From Gaiella sp038230035 (GTDB taxonomy: Bacteria > Actinomycetota > Thermoleophilia > Gaiellales > Gaiellaceae), in assembly GCA_038230035.1 (NCBI GenBank), contig JBBRNX010000016.1, positions 1-64,000 of the forward strand: a DNA stretch of 64,000 bases, given 5' to 3'. Each line of letters begins with the position of its first letter. Position 1 is the first letter of the stretch. The notes below the pieces were generated by a model. That model saw only the letters and a list, made by a program, of their open reading frames with translations, did not search any database and was not told the origin of the DNA. This document shows positions 8,074 through 16,366 of the stretch, piece after piece. The position numbers were made by a program, and so were the translations under genes.

Positions 8074-8711
8074 GCTGCGGCTTCGATCTTGGGCACTACG
8101 CAGAGCTCCTGGCCAGTGCCCAGGAGGGCGGGTATCGCTTCGCCGACTTCGGAGAGGAGCCGCAAGCCGGGGACCTCTTCCTTCGTCACGATGTCGATCT
8201 CTCGCTGGACGCGGCCGTCACGATGGCCGAGCTGGAGGCCTCCGTCGGGGCGCGTGCCTGGTACTTCCTGATGCGCGAGTCGATCTTCTACAACCTCGCC
8301 TCCGACGAGGGGGAAGCCGCAATCGCCCGGCTTCGCGAGCTCGGCCACCGCTTGGGCGCTCATCTCGTCTTCCCAGACACGCAGCTGGACGACCGAATGG
8401 AGCCGGTGATCGCGTGGCACAACCCGGATCCGGAGTACATGAGCGCTGACCTGGACGACGGCATCAACGTCATGTCGCCGCGCTACTTCAATCCGGCCAG
8501 GTATCGGTCCGACTCGAATCAGCATTGGCGGTCGGGTTGCCCGCACGACGAGCTCCGGGACAGGGCATTCCCGTGGTTGCAGCTGCTCATCCATCCGGAG
8601 ATCTGGGTCTACGACGGCGACACGATGGCGCAGACCATGCACTCGATGCTGGAGGACGAGAAGGAGCGACGGCTCGAGCAGCTTCGCGCCGACCGGATCG
8701 ATCTGTCGTGA
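8070..8711 (+). CDS. Polysaccharide-deacetylase-like protein
   Basis: Starting at GTG 8070 the product is 213 residues. FLRHDVDLSLDAAVTMAELEA resembles the metal-binding RHDVD block of NodB-like carbohydrate esterases, followed by a histidine in HRLGAHLVF. The C-terminal HPEIWVYDGD ending matches short proteins of this group found in glycan and natural-product clusters. The canonical second motif H-x3-H is not clear, so activity is uncertain. There is no signal peptide, suggesting action on a cytoplasmic precursor. It is coupled on both sides by GTGA overlaps. Confidence 0.65.
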   Translation: MSCGFDLGHYAELLASAQEGGYRFADFGEEPQAGDLFLRHDVDLSLDAAVTMAELEASVGARAWYFLMRESIFYNLASDEGEAAIARLRELGHRLGAHLVFPDTQLDDRMEPVIAWHNPDPEYMSADLDDGINVMSPRYFNPARYRSDSNQHWRSGCPHDELRDRAFPWLQLLIHPEIWVYDGDTMAQTMHSMLEDEKERRLEQLRADRIDLS

Positions 8712-9478
8712 GCGAGACCGTTCTCCACGGCGGCGACCTCAACCTCGTCGTGCGGGTCGGCGACACCGTTCGCCGGCCGATCGGTCCGTGGTCTCCCGCG
8801 GTTCATGCGCTGCTTCGTCATTTCGAGAAGGTCGGGTTCGACGGCGCGCCGCGGTTCCTCGGCATCGACGAGGAGGGTCGCGAGATGCTCTCGTTCGTGG
8901 AGGGTGAGGCTGCTCTCGCGCCCGTTCCGGAGAGTGACGATGTCGTTGCCGAGATCGGCGCGTTCTTGCGGCGGATGCACGATGCGCAGGCCGGCTTCGT
9001 TATGCCTTCCGACGCCCGCTGGCAGCAGCTCGCTCAGGGTACTGGTGACGTCGTTTGCCACCTCGATCTGTTCTGGACGAACGTCGTCTTCCGGGGCGGG
9101 CACGTGGTGGCGGTGATCGACTGGGATCTTGCCGCCCCGGCGCCGCGCCTCCATGATCTCGCGAGTGCCGCGAACTTCTGGGTCGCGCTTCGAGACGACG
9201 CTATGTGCGAGGCATGGGGGCTCCCCGTCGACCGCCGCGCGCAGCGACTCGCGGCGCTGTGTGACGGCTACCGGCTCCCGCGAGCGTCGCGGCCAGCGCT
9301 CCTCGACGCGGTGGACAATCTGAACCGCCGTGGCTTCGAGATCTACCACCGCTGGGGCCGCGACGAGCGACGGCCGGGCTGGGCGGAGCTTTGGGATCGC
9401 GACCAGGATCGCTATCTCACCGCAAGGCGCGACTGGTTCACGGCTCATCGTGAGGAGGTGGCCGAGTGGCTGCGCTGA
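8708..9478 (+). CDS. Aminoglycoside phosphotransferase (APH)/choline-kinase-like small-molecule kinase
   Basis: From GTG 8708 the 256-residue protein has a kinase-like fold: the catalytic loop H118-L-D120-x4-N125 (CHLDLFWTN) and the metal-binding VIDWD (136-140). GPWSPAVHALLRHFE and LSFVEGE are typical of the APH family. Many such proteins phosphorylate sugars or other metabolites rather than antibiotics, and the biosynthetic operon favours a metabolic role. It overlaps the preceding gene by 4 bp and the following ATP-grasp gene by 13 bp. Confidence 0.85.
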   Translation: MSETVLHGGDLNLVVRVGDTVRRPIGPWSPAVHALLRHFEKVGFDGAPRFLGIDEEGREMLSFVEGEAALAPVPESDDVVAEIGAFLRRMHDAQAGFVMPSDARWQQLAQGTGDVVCHLDLFWTNVVFRGGHVVAVIDWDLAAPAPRLHDLASAANFWVALRDDAMCEAWGLPVDRRAQRLAALCDGYRLPRASRPALLDAVDNLNRRGFEIYHRWGRDERRPGWAELWDRDQDRYLTARRDWFTAHREEVAEWLR

Positions 9479-10497
9479 GGCCGATCACTGTGCTCGTCAG
9501 CGCGTCCGGGGCGCCGGGAACGGCTGCGCTCCTCGCGGCTCTGCGTCGCAACGGTGAGCGCGACATGCGGCTGGTCGGCACGGACATGTCGGAGCGCGCA
9601 ATCGGCCGCCATCTCTGCGACGCGTTCCATCTTGTGCCCGCGGGCGCCGATCCCGGGTTTCCGGACGCCATTCGCGCGATCGTCGATCAGGAGCGTGTCG
9701 ATGCAGTGCTCCCGCAGTCGTCCTTCGACCTCGAAGGGCTCGCTGCACACCGAGACACGTTCCCGGTGCCGGTGCTCGTCTCGGCGCCGGACACGATCCA
9801 CCGCTCGAACGACAAAGCCGAGACCTACGCGCTGCTGCACCGGATCGGGGTGCCGGCGCCCGCATTTCGCCGCGTCAACGGCGCCGGCGAGGTCGAAGCT
9901 GCTGCGTACGAGCTCGGCTATCCGGACACACCGGTCTGCTTCAAGCCCGTCTTCTCGTCCGGGTCGCGCGGCTTTCGGGTGCTCGATCCGACGGTCGACC
10001 GCGCGCATCAGCTGCTGTACGAGCGCCCGGGAGCGGTGGCGATGCGGCTCGAGGAAGCGGTCGAGCTGCTGCCCGCCGAAGGCGCCGACCTCCTCGTGAT
10101 GGAGCTCGCGACCGGTGGCGAGCGAACGATCGACGGAATCGCCGACGGGGAGCACGTGATCCTCGGCCACCCAAAGACACGCGAGGCGATGCGTGCCGGC
10201 CTTGCCATGTACTTCGTCACCCTTCATGACATCCCGCTGATGGAGATCGCGGACCGCATCGTCGCCGAGTTCGGCATCGAGCACTTCTTCAACATCCAGC
10301 TCGTCGGCGAGTACGTGATCGAGATCAACCCACGGATTTCGACCGTCGTCTACCAGGAGGATCTCAACCTGCCCTACCTCGGCGTGAAGCGGGCGCTCGG
10401 CGAGATCTCGACCGACGAGCTGATCGCGCTCCGCGGGCGGGTGCGACCCGGGCGGACGGCGCTGCGCTACTTCGACCAGGTGGAGTGGGACGCCTGA
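9466..10497 (+). CDS. Second ATP-grasp ligase, carbamoyl-phosphate-synthase-large-chain-like
   Basis: The 343-residue protein has an N-terminal Rossmann-like domain (TVLVSASGAPGTAALLAAL), an ATP-grasp domain with CFKPVFSSGSRGF, and the metal-binding block VIEINPRISTVVY near residue 285. The last is a clean ATP-grasp signature, better conserved than in the first ATP-grasp protein of this operon. It is not a close paralogue of that protein by eye. It closes the five-gene operon; a 131-bp gap with a GC-rich hairpin follows. Confidence 0.85.
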   Translation: MAALRPITVLVSASGAPGTAALLAALRRNGERDMRLVGTDMSERAIGRHLCDAFHLVPAGADPGFPDAIRAIVDQERVDAVLPQSSFDLEGLAAHRDTFPVPVLVSAPDTIHRSNDKAETYALLHRIGVPAPAFRRVNGAGEVEAAAYELGYPDTPVCFKPVFSSGSRGFRVLDPTVDRAHQLLYERPGAVAMRLEEAVELLPAEGADLLVMELATGGERTIDGIADGEHVILGHPKTREAMRAGLAMYFVTLHDIPLMEIADRIVAEFGIEHFFNIQLVGEYVIEINPRISTVVYQEDLNLPYLGVKRALGEISTDELIALRGRVRPGRTALRYFDQVEWDA

Positions 10498-10514
10498 GCC
10501 CTCGGCACTATTTC

Positions 10515-10582
10515 GGTGGGTTGGGTCCGGTGGGTTGGGCACCGGCACGCTCCTTGGTCCCATCCCCAACCCCCGCCCACCC
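10515..10582 (+). terminator. GC-rich inverted repeat after the ATP-grasp operon
   Basis: GGTGGGTTGGG occurs twice (10515-10525 and 10529-10539) and can pair with CCCAACCCCCGCCCACC in 10565-10581. There is no T-run, so this may be a transcription-attenuating hairpin or a regulatory leader of the following glycosyltransferase rather than a classical terminator. Confidence 0.4.
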
Positions 10583-10628
10583 AAAGGGGAAGTGAAGGTC
10601 AAGATAGCTGCCGAGATGCGACGGCTTT

Positions 10629-11636
10629 GTGCCAATAGAGCGCCAATTGTCGGACACGCCTGACGCCTCCGACCAGACGCCGAGTGCGAGGTCGCAGTCG
10701 ACTCGGGCGCTGCGGGTCACGCACTGCCCGGTCAACACAGCGGGCGTGCCGTGGACGAACGTCCAGGCGCTGCGGCGTCGCGGGGTCGACGCGCGGCTGG
10801 TGGTGTTCGAGCGAGGTGTGCTGCATCCGGAGGCGGACGAGTCGCTCGATAGACATGGCGGCCTCGTCTACCGGCAGGCAACGCAGTGGCGTGCGCTCGC
10901 CCGCCTGATCCCCCGGACGGATGTCTTCCACTTCTACTTCGGGCTGACTCTCGTCCCGCGGTCGGTCCAGTTCCCGATCCTTGCAGTGATGGGGAAGAAG
11001 TCGGTCTTCCATTACCTCGGCTCGGACATCCGTGGCAAGACGCCCGACGAGCTCGCCTACGGGAAAAGGGCCGGCGCCGAGATCGTCGGCAGCTACGACG
11101 CGATCCGCTGGGTGCCGGACGCGCACGTCATCCCGCCAGGGATCGATCTGAGCCGTATCGCGCCGGTGCCACCGTCGGATCGTGCCCGGCCGGTGATCGT
11201 CCATGCGCCGTCGTCCCGGGAGAAGAAGGGGACAGAGCAGGTGATCGCGGCCTGCGAGACGCTCGACGCCGATCTGCAGATCGTGGAAGGGCTCCACCAC
11301 GACGAGGCGTTCGCGCTCTACCGGGACGCCGACATCGTCGTCGACCAACTGAATGCGGGGTGGTACGGGCTCTTCGCGATCGAGTGCATGGCTCTCGGCA
11401 AACCCGTCGTCACGTTCCTGCACGACGAAGCCGTACGGCGCACCGAGGAGGCGTTCGGTACGGAGGTGCCGCTCGTATCCGCAACGGCAGAGACGCTGCG
11501 CGAGCGCTTGCGCCCACTCGTCGCGGACGCGGCCGAGCGGCGCCACGTCGGAGCCGCCTCGCGCGCTTACGTCGAGCGCGTCCACGACGTGGAGCAGATC
11601 GCCGATCGCCTGCTCGACGTCTACGCTCGACTCTAG
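10629..11636 (+). CDS. Glycosyltransferase, GT4-like (GT-B fold)
   Basis: The 335-residue protein starts at GTG 10629. The region from about residue 30 (RVTHCPVNTAGVPWTNVQAL) to the end looks like a retaining GT-B glycosyltransferase. The C-terminal half has VIVHAPSSREKKGTEQVI, DIVVDQLNAGWYGLFAIECMALGKPVV with the E-x7-E-like donor site, and a terminal helix. The first 28 residues are low-complexity, and the true start may be internal. Its stop overlaps the start of the flippase gene (TAGTG), so it probably assembles a lipid-linked oligosaccharide exported by that protein. Confidence 0.82.
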   Translation: MPIERQLSDTPDASDQTPSARSQSTRALRVTHCPVNTAGVPWTNVQALRRRGVDARLVVFERGVLHPEADESLDRHGGLVYRQATQWRALARLIPRTDVFHFYFGLTLVPRSVQFPILAVMGKKSVFHYLGSDIRGKTPDELAYGKRAGAEIVGSYDAIRWVPDAHVIPPGIDLSRIAPVPPSDRARPVIVHAPSSREKKGTEQVIAACETLDADLQIVEGLHHDEAFALYRDADIVVDQLNAGWYGLFAIECMALGKPVVTFLHDEAVRRTEEAFGTEVPLVSATAETLRERLRPLVADAAERRHVGAASRAYVERVHDVEQIADRLLDVYARL

Positions 11637-13075
11637 TGGCGGCCCTCGGATCCCAGCTCAAGCGGCTCGGCAAGCACTCCGTCATCTACGGGCTCGGCGG
11701 GCTCGTCTCGCGGATCCTCGCGGTCCTCCTACTGCCGCTGTACACGCGGTACTTGACGCCGTCCGACTACGGCAAGGTGGAGATCCTCATCGCTGGCACG
11801 GCGGTGCTCGCGATCCTGTTGCAGTTCGGCATCTCGAACGCGTTCTTCCGCTTCTACTTCGACTCCCCGGAGCCGGCCAGGCGGATCACCGTCCTCCGCA
11901 CCTCGTTCTGGTTCACAATGACGATGGCGACGGCCGGGCTCGTCGTCGGTGTCATCCTGGCGCCGCAGATCTCGCACGTCCTGCTCAACAGCGCCGGGGA
12001 TGCGAACCTCGTCCGGGCGGCGTTCGTTGGCCTCTGGGCGCAGCTGAACTACCTCCAGCTGACGGCGCTCTTCCGCGTCGAGGAACGCTCCGTCGCGTTC
12101 GTCTGCGCGAGCCTGGCGAACATCGTGATCACAGTCGGCGCCACGCTGATCCTCGTCGTCTCGCTCGACAAGGGACCTATGGGCGTCATCGTCGGCAACT
12201 TCATCGGCACGCTGACCGTCTATCTCGCCCTTCTCGGGTACCGGCGCGAGCAGCTCGGGCTCGAGTTCGACCGCCCGCTGTTCCGCGCCATGAACCGTTT
12301 CGGGATGCCGCTCGTGCCGTCTGCACTGCTCTTGTGGGTGACGAACTTCGCCGACCGCTTCATCCTCGTGAAACTCGTCAACACGTTCGAGGTCGGCCTC
12401 TACTCGGTCGGTGTGCGCATCGCCTCGGCGATGATCTTGCTGCTCACGGCGTTCCGCACCGCCTGGCCCGCGTTTGCCTACTCGATCGAAAGCGAGGAGG
12501 AGGCGAAGAGCGCCTACGGCTTCGTTCTCACCTACCTCGTCCTGATCTCGACCTGGGTCGCAACGGCACTCACGTTGCTCTCACCCTGGCTCGTCCACTG
12601 GCTGGCCGCACCCCAGTATGCGAGCGCGTCGCGGGTCGTCGGACCGCTCGCCTTCTCGACGGTGGCGTTCGCCGGCTACATCGTGATCGCGATCGGTGTC
12701 GGCCGAGCACGACGGACACAGTTCAACTGGATCGTGACCGGGCTCGCAGCCGTCGTGAACGTCGGCCTCTGCTTCGCGCTCATCCCGTCACGCGGGATGA
12801 TGGGCGCGGCTATCGCGACGGTCGCCGCCTACGCCGTGATGTTCGTCGCGATGACGTGGTGGGCGCAGCGCGTCTACCCCGTTCCCTACCAGTGGCGGCG
12901 TGTGGTCACCGCAATAGGCGCCGGTGTCGCACTCGTCGTCGTCGGAAAGCTCGCCGGAACCGGACTCGCACTCTCGGCAGGCCTCGTCCTCTGCTACCCG
13001 ATCGCGCTTGCGCTCGCCGGCTTCTACCTGCCGGCAGAGCGGCAACGGCTCCGCGCCCTCGTCGCCCGGTCGTAG
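11636..13075 (+). CDS. Lipid-linked oligosaccharide flippase (Wzx/MATE-like)
   Basis: From GTG 11636 the product is 479 residues with about 12-14 hydrophobic segments. The N-terminus (HSVIYGLGGLVSRILAVLLLPLYTRYLTPSDYGKV) is typical of the polysaccharide biosynthesis flippase family of the MOP superfamily. It moves undecaprenyl-linked glycan repeat units across the membrane. It is coupled to the upstream glycosyltransferase, and CtaG starts 3 bp downstream. A frame reading further upstream overlaps the glycosyltransferase and is rejected. Confidence 0.9.
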   Translation: MAALGSQLKRLGKHSVIYGLGGLVSRILAVLLLPLYTRYLTPSDYGKVEILIAGTAVLAILLQFGISNAFFRFYFDSPEPARRITVLRTSFWFTMTMATAGLVVGVILAPQISHVLLNSAGDANLVRAAFVGLWAQLNYLQLTALFRVEERSVAFVCASLANIVITVGATLILVVSLDKGPMGVIVGNFIGTLTVYLALLGYRREQLGLEFDRPLFRAMNRFGMPLVPSALLLWVTNFADRFILVKLVNTFEVGLYSVGVRIASAMILLLTAFRTAWPAFAYSIESEEEAKSAYGFVLTYLVLISTWVATALTLLSPWLVHWLAAPQYASASRVVGPLAFSTVAFAGYIVIAIGVGRARRTQFNWIVTGLAAVVNVGLCFALIPSRGMMGAAIATVAAYAVMFVAMTWWAQRVYPVPYQWRRVVTAIGAGVALVVVGKLAGTGLALSAGLVLCYPIALALAGFYLPAERQRLRALVARS

Positions 13076-13078
13076 ATC

Positions 13079-13924
13079 GTGCGCCCGTCGCTTGCGTCGC
13101 CCTGGCACATCGAGCCTGTGCTCGCAGGAATCTGCCTGCTGGCGCTGGCGCTGTTCTGCCAGGGATTCGTACGACTGCGCCGCCGCGGGCGGACCGACCA
13201 TGCCGGCTGGGATCGAGCCGCGATCTTCGTCACGGCGGTGCTGCTCGTCCTTCTCGCCCTCGACTCACCGCTCGACACGGTCGCCGACGACTACCTGCTT
13301 TCCGCGCACATGCTCGAGCACGTGGTGATCGGCGACCTCGCCATCGCGCTCGGGCTCCTGGCGCTGCGCGGGCCGCTGATCTTCTTCTTCCTGCCGAAGC
13401 CGGTGCTCTCCCGGGTCGCGCGCTTCCACCCGCTCCGCGTCGTACTTCACTGGCTGACCGGCCCCTGGGTCGCGCTCACTTTCTGGACCGCGTCGATGTG
13501 GGCGTGGCACGTTCCTCGAATCTACGACTACGCCGCCACCCATCAGCTCGTGCACAACCTCGAGCACCTGTCATTCGTCGTCTCCGGAGTGCTTGTCTGG
13601 AATCTGTTGATCGACCCGGCGCGCACGCGTCGCCTCACGGTGCCCGGCCGGATCCTGTTTGCGGTCGCGATCTTCCTGCTCGGCGATCCGGTGATGGGAG
13701 CGCTGCTCGACGGCGGTGCGAGCTACCCGCACTACGCCCACCAGCCAGACCGCCTGCTGGGCCTCAGCCCACAGGCCGATCAGCACCTCGCGGCGATCGT
13801 GATGCTCGCCGAGCAGCTCCTGACGCTCGGGACGTGCGGCCTGGTCCTGCTCTCGCGCTATCTCAAACGCCTCCCTTCCGGGAGTCTCGATCAGCCGCAG
13901 GCAGCAGGGCTGCGCCCGAGATAG
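13079..13924 (+). CDS. ctaG: CtaG-family cytochrome oxidase copper-assembly membrane protein
   Basis: The 281-residue GTG-started protein has about seven membrane segments and the conserved histidine pattern of caa3-type CtaG: SAHMLEHVVIGDLA, SMWAWHVPRIYD and QLVHNLEHLSFVVSG. The family helps deliver copper to cytochrome c oxidase. The copper-protein genes that follow on the other strand support the assignment. Its 3' end overlaps the convergent amidase gene by 34 bp. Confidence 0.88.
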   Translation: MRPSLASPWHIEPVLAGICLLALALFCQGFVRLRRRGRTDHAGWDRAAIFVTAVLLVLLALDSPLDTVADDYLLSAHMLEHVVIGDLAIALGLLALRGPLIFFFLPKPVLSRVARFHPLRVVLHWLTGPWVALTFWTASMWAWHVPRIYDYAATHQLVHNLEHLSFVVSGVLVWNLLIDPARTRRLTVPGRILFAVAIFLLGDPVMGALLDGGASYPHYAHQPDRLLGLSPQADQHLAAIVMLAEQLLTLGTCGLVLLSRYLKRLPSGSLDQPQAAGLRPR

Positions 13925-14643
13925 CGCAGCGTGCCGCGACACAGCCCGATCGCAGCGCGCTGCCGGTAGCGCGCGGTTGCCAGCAGCCGGTCTTCCGTGG
14001 GGTTCGTCATGAAGCCGAGCTCGACGAGGATCACCGGGACGTTCGACCAGTTAAAGCCGGTGAAGTCGGTGTGCTCCTGCAGACCGCGGTCGGGAAAGCC
14101 GAGCGCCCTGACGACCTCGGCCTGGACGACTCGTGCCGCCCGTCGGCTCCGTGTGTAGATGTCGTCCGTCCAACCGTTCCGGAGCGCCGGGTACAGGATG
14201 TGCGTCCCGGCCGCACGAGGATCGGTCGAGCCGTCGGCATGAATCCGCAGGAAGAGCGCCGCGTGCGCGCGGTTCGCGATCCTGGCGCGCGCGATATTCC
14301 CCATGCTCGTGTGCGTCGTCGTAGTGCGCGTCATCACAACCTGAACTCCCGCCGCCTCGAGCAGCGTCCGTACGCGGAGAGCGACGGCAAGGTTGAGGTC
14401 GGCCTCACGGATACCCGTGACAACGCCGCTCGTACCGCCGCCGTCGAGAATCTTGCGCGTCGACGAACCCGGCCCGATCGGCTCGGTCGCCGTGTTCGCC
14501 CGCAGATCGTGCCCCGGGTCCAGCACAACGGTCGGTCGCGGCCCGGCGTGAGCCACAGCCGCGAGCACGCAGCACGCCACCGCCGCCGGCAGGAGCTGCC
14601 GAGCTAGCGGACGACGACCGCCGGAGATGCTCCGTCGGCCCAT
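13891..14643 (-). CDS. N-acetylmuramoyl-L-alanine amidase (Amidase_3)
   Basis: This 250-residue protein has a signal-like N-terminus (about residues 12-33) and then an Amidase_3 zinc domain: VVLDPGHD, a glutamate in READLNLAVA, LFLRIHADGS and the catalytic glutamate block VILVELGFMTN. It cleaves the amide bond between MurNAc and the stem peptide outside the membrane. There is no obvious cell-wall-binding domain. It is the last gene of the copper-protein operon and overlaps the upstream cupredoxin gene by 40 bp; a functional link is not evident. Confidence 0.92.
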   Translation of the reverse strand: MGRRSISGGRRPLARQLLPAAVACCVLAAVAHAGPRPTVVLDPGHDLRANTATEPIGPGSSTRKILDGGGTSGVVTGIREADLNLAVALRVRTLLEAAGVQVVMTRTTTTHTSMGNIARARIANRAHAALFLRIHADGSTDPRAAGTHILYPALRNGWTDDIYTRSRRAARVVQAEVVRALGFPDRGLQEHTDFTGFNWSNVPVILVELGFMTNPTEDRLLATARYRQRAAIGLCRGTLRYLGRSPAACG

Positions 14644-15428
14644 CCCTCACCACCACGGACGACGATCCTGAAACGGCCACGACGCTCGGCCGGCAACGGA
14701 ATCGATACGTGAGAGTCCGATCTGACGACCCCGCGCGCCACCGTGCGCCAGGCGAAATGCTCGCGGTCATATGCCTGCAGGACAGCATGGACGCCGGCCC
14801 GAGACGGCACCGCCACGGCGACCAGACTGCCGGCGCTCGGCTGGACAGCAACCTTCGGAGCGACCTCGATACGGACGAGCGGGCTCGCGAGGTTCCCGAC
14901 GAACGCGCGATACGTGACAGGACGTATAGCGCGCTCTGCGACGGAGAAGCTCCCGTCCGCCGCCGGAACGACAGTCTGGTCTCGCGCGGAGCTGCCACTC
15001 CGCCTGACTACGACCTTGGCCGTTCCAGCAGGCGCCAGGCCGTTCAGTACCACGCGACCCCCGGACACGATCGGCGCCTCGGGCGCAGACAACGCGACAG
15101 GCGCGACACGAACCGCGCCCCTCATGAAACGGTGGATCGTGCAGTGGTACGCGTACAGCCCCGGTTTGGAGAACGTCAGCGTGAACGTCGCCCCAGGTGA
15201 GAGATACCCGGAGTCGAACGAATCGTCCGCTGCAGTCACCGTGTGGCTCGACGAATCGCCGTTCCGCCAGACCACGGTGTCGCCGACGAGCACATCGACG
15301 GAGCTAGGAGCGAAGAACTTGCCGGGGATCGATACCTCGCGGACCTGCCCGCCACCGGGCCCTGGCGCCGCGAGCGCCACCGTTGCAAGGCTCAGCACCA
15401 TCACGGTCGCCACGAGCAGCCCTTTCAT
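14604..15428 (-). CDS. Secreted cupredoxin with Ig-like C-terminal region
   Basis: The 274-residue product starts at ATG 15428. It has a signal peptide (about residues 1-21) and a plastocyanin-like domain (VREVSIPGKFFAPSSVDVLVG region to RVAP). The type 1 copper ligands are visible: His in SSSHTVTA, then C-x2-H-x2-M in YHCTIHRFM. The rest (about 110-274) is a beta-rich region of unknown role. The start overlaps the stop of the multicopper oxidase gene (ATGA). It probably passes electrons to or from the oxidase outside the cell (inference). Confidence 0.88.
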   Translation of the reverse strand: MKGLLVATVMVLSLATVALAAPGPGGGQVREVSIPGKFFAPSSVDVLVGDTVVWRNGDSSSHTVTAADDSFDSGYLSPGATFTLTFSKPGLYAYHCTIHRFMRGAVRVAPVALSAPEAPIVSGGRVVLNGLAPAGTAKVVVRRSGSSARDQTVVPAADGSFSVAERAIRPVTYRAFVGNLASPLVRIEVAPKVAVQPSAGSLVAVAVPSRAGVHAVLQAYDREHFAWRTVARGVVRSDSHVSIPLPAERRGRFRIVVRGGEGWADGASPAVVVR

Positions 15429-16366
15429 CGCCGAGCGACCCGATAGATCCCGATCATCCCGTTCATCATGTGGCTCTCGACGTGACAGTGGTACAGCCAC
15501 GTTCCCGGCGCGTCCTCGACCCAGCGGATCTTGAAGCTCTCTGCCGGCCCTACCGCCTGCGTGTCGATCACTCCGCCGCCCGGCGTGCGCCAGCGGTGCC
15601 CGTGCACATGGAAGGTGTGAAAGTCGTCCCCGAGCGCGAGCACGTCCCATTGCACGACGTCGCCGACTTTTGCATGGAAGACCGGTGTGTTGCCGACGAA
15701 GGCGCGCCCGTCGATCGTCATGAAGCCAAGCTGCGACTCGAAGTAGACGACGAACTCGTGATCCGGTAGGCGCTCGCCTGGCGCGAGGATCGAAAGCGCG
15801 CCGTAAAGCCCGCCGCTGATCGAATCCGTCATCGACGGCGAGTGGTCGTGGTAGGGCCAGACGCCTGCCGAGTCCGGACCTGCAACCAACCTGTACGTGA
15901 ACGTCTGGCCTGGTTTGACGTTCGCACCGGGGCCGGAGAACCCCGGAATGTACGCCCCGTCCGAGCCGTCACGGTAGGACACGCCGTGGAAGTGCATCGA
16001 GTGGGGTCGGTTGAAGAGCGAGTCGAGGTTGCGGAAGTGGACGAGGATTGTGTCGCCGACCCGGGCCTGGAGCAGCGGTCCCTGGATGCCGCGGTCACCT
16101 GCGGCGTTCGGGATCTGCTTCGCGAAGTCGCGCGTGAACTCGCGGTAGACGACAGTCTCCAGGGTCGTCTGCGCCACTGAGAACCGATCGCCCTCGATCG
16201 CGTTCCGCCCGTTCGGGACGACGTGCCAGGTCACCGGGACCGCCGCGACCCAGTACTCCCTGACCGTTCCGCCCGCGCGGGCGGAGCCAACAAGGAGGAC
16301 GAGCGCGATTGCCGCGAGGGCCGGGAGCGCGATCGCCCCCGGCCCTCGGAAACCGGCTCGCCTCAC
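15425..16366 (-). CDS. Secreted multicopper oxidase (two-domain, laccase-like)
   Basis: The 313-residue protein has a signal peptide or anchor (about residues 10-32) and all four copper-binding blocks: HFHG (125-128), YHDH (172-175), HTFHVHGH (250-257) and HCHVESHM (293-300). The last carries the type 1 Cys with its Met. The size fits two-domain bacterial oxidases. It lies between two cupredoxin genes and overlaps both by 4 bp. The substrate (metal, phenol or other reductant) is not evident. Confidence 0.93.
   Translation of the reverse strand: MRRAGFRGPGAIALPALAAIALVLLVGSARAGGTVREYWVAAVPVTWHVVPNGRNAIEGDRFSVAQTTLETVVYREFTRDFAKQIPNAAGDRGIQGPLLQARVGDTILVHFRNLDSLFNRPHSMHFHGVSYRDGSDGAYIPGFSGPGANVKPGQTFTYRLVAGPDSAGVWPYHDHSPSMTDSISGGLYGALSILAPGERLPDHEFVVYFESQLGFMTIDGRAFVGNTPVFHAKVGDVVQWDVLALGDDFHTFHVHGHRWRTPGGGVIDTQAVGPAESFKIRWVEDAPGTWLYHCHVESHMMNGMIGIYRVARR

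Noticed and set aside
8708..9478. Aminoglycoside resistance gene
   Set aside because: The APH fold is clear, but the gene is coupled to biosynthetic genes and APH-like metabolite kinases are common; resistance is not supported.
10498..10628. Riboswitch upstream of the glycosyltransferase
   Set aside because: The gap has repeats and a GC hairpin, but I could not fit any known riboswitch core; a simple hairpin is the safer description.
11353..14607. A 1084-codon open frame on the + strand running through the flippase, ctaG and amidase region
   Set aside because: Its composition is Arg/Pro/Ala-rich with no recognisable domain. It overlaps three well-supported genes in other frames, so it is a high-GC shadow.
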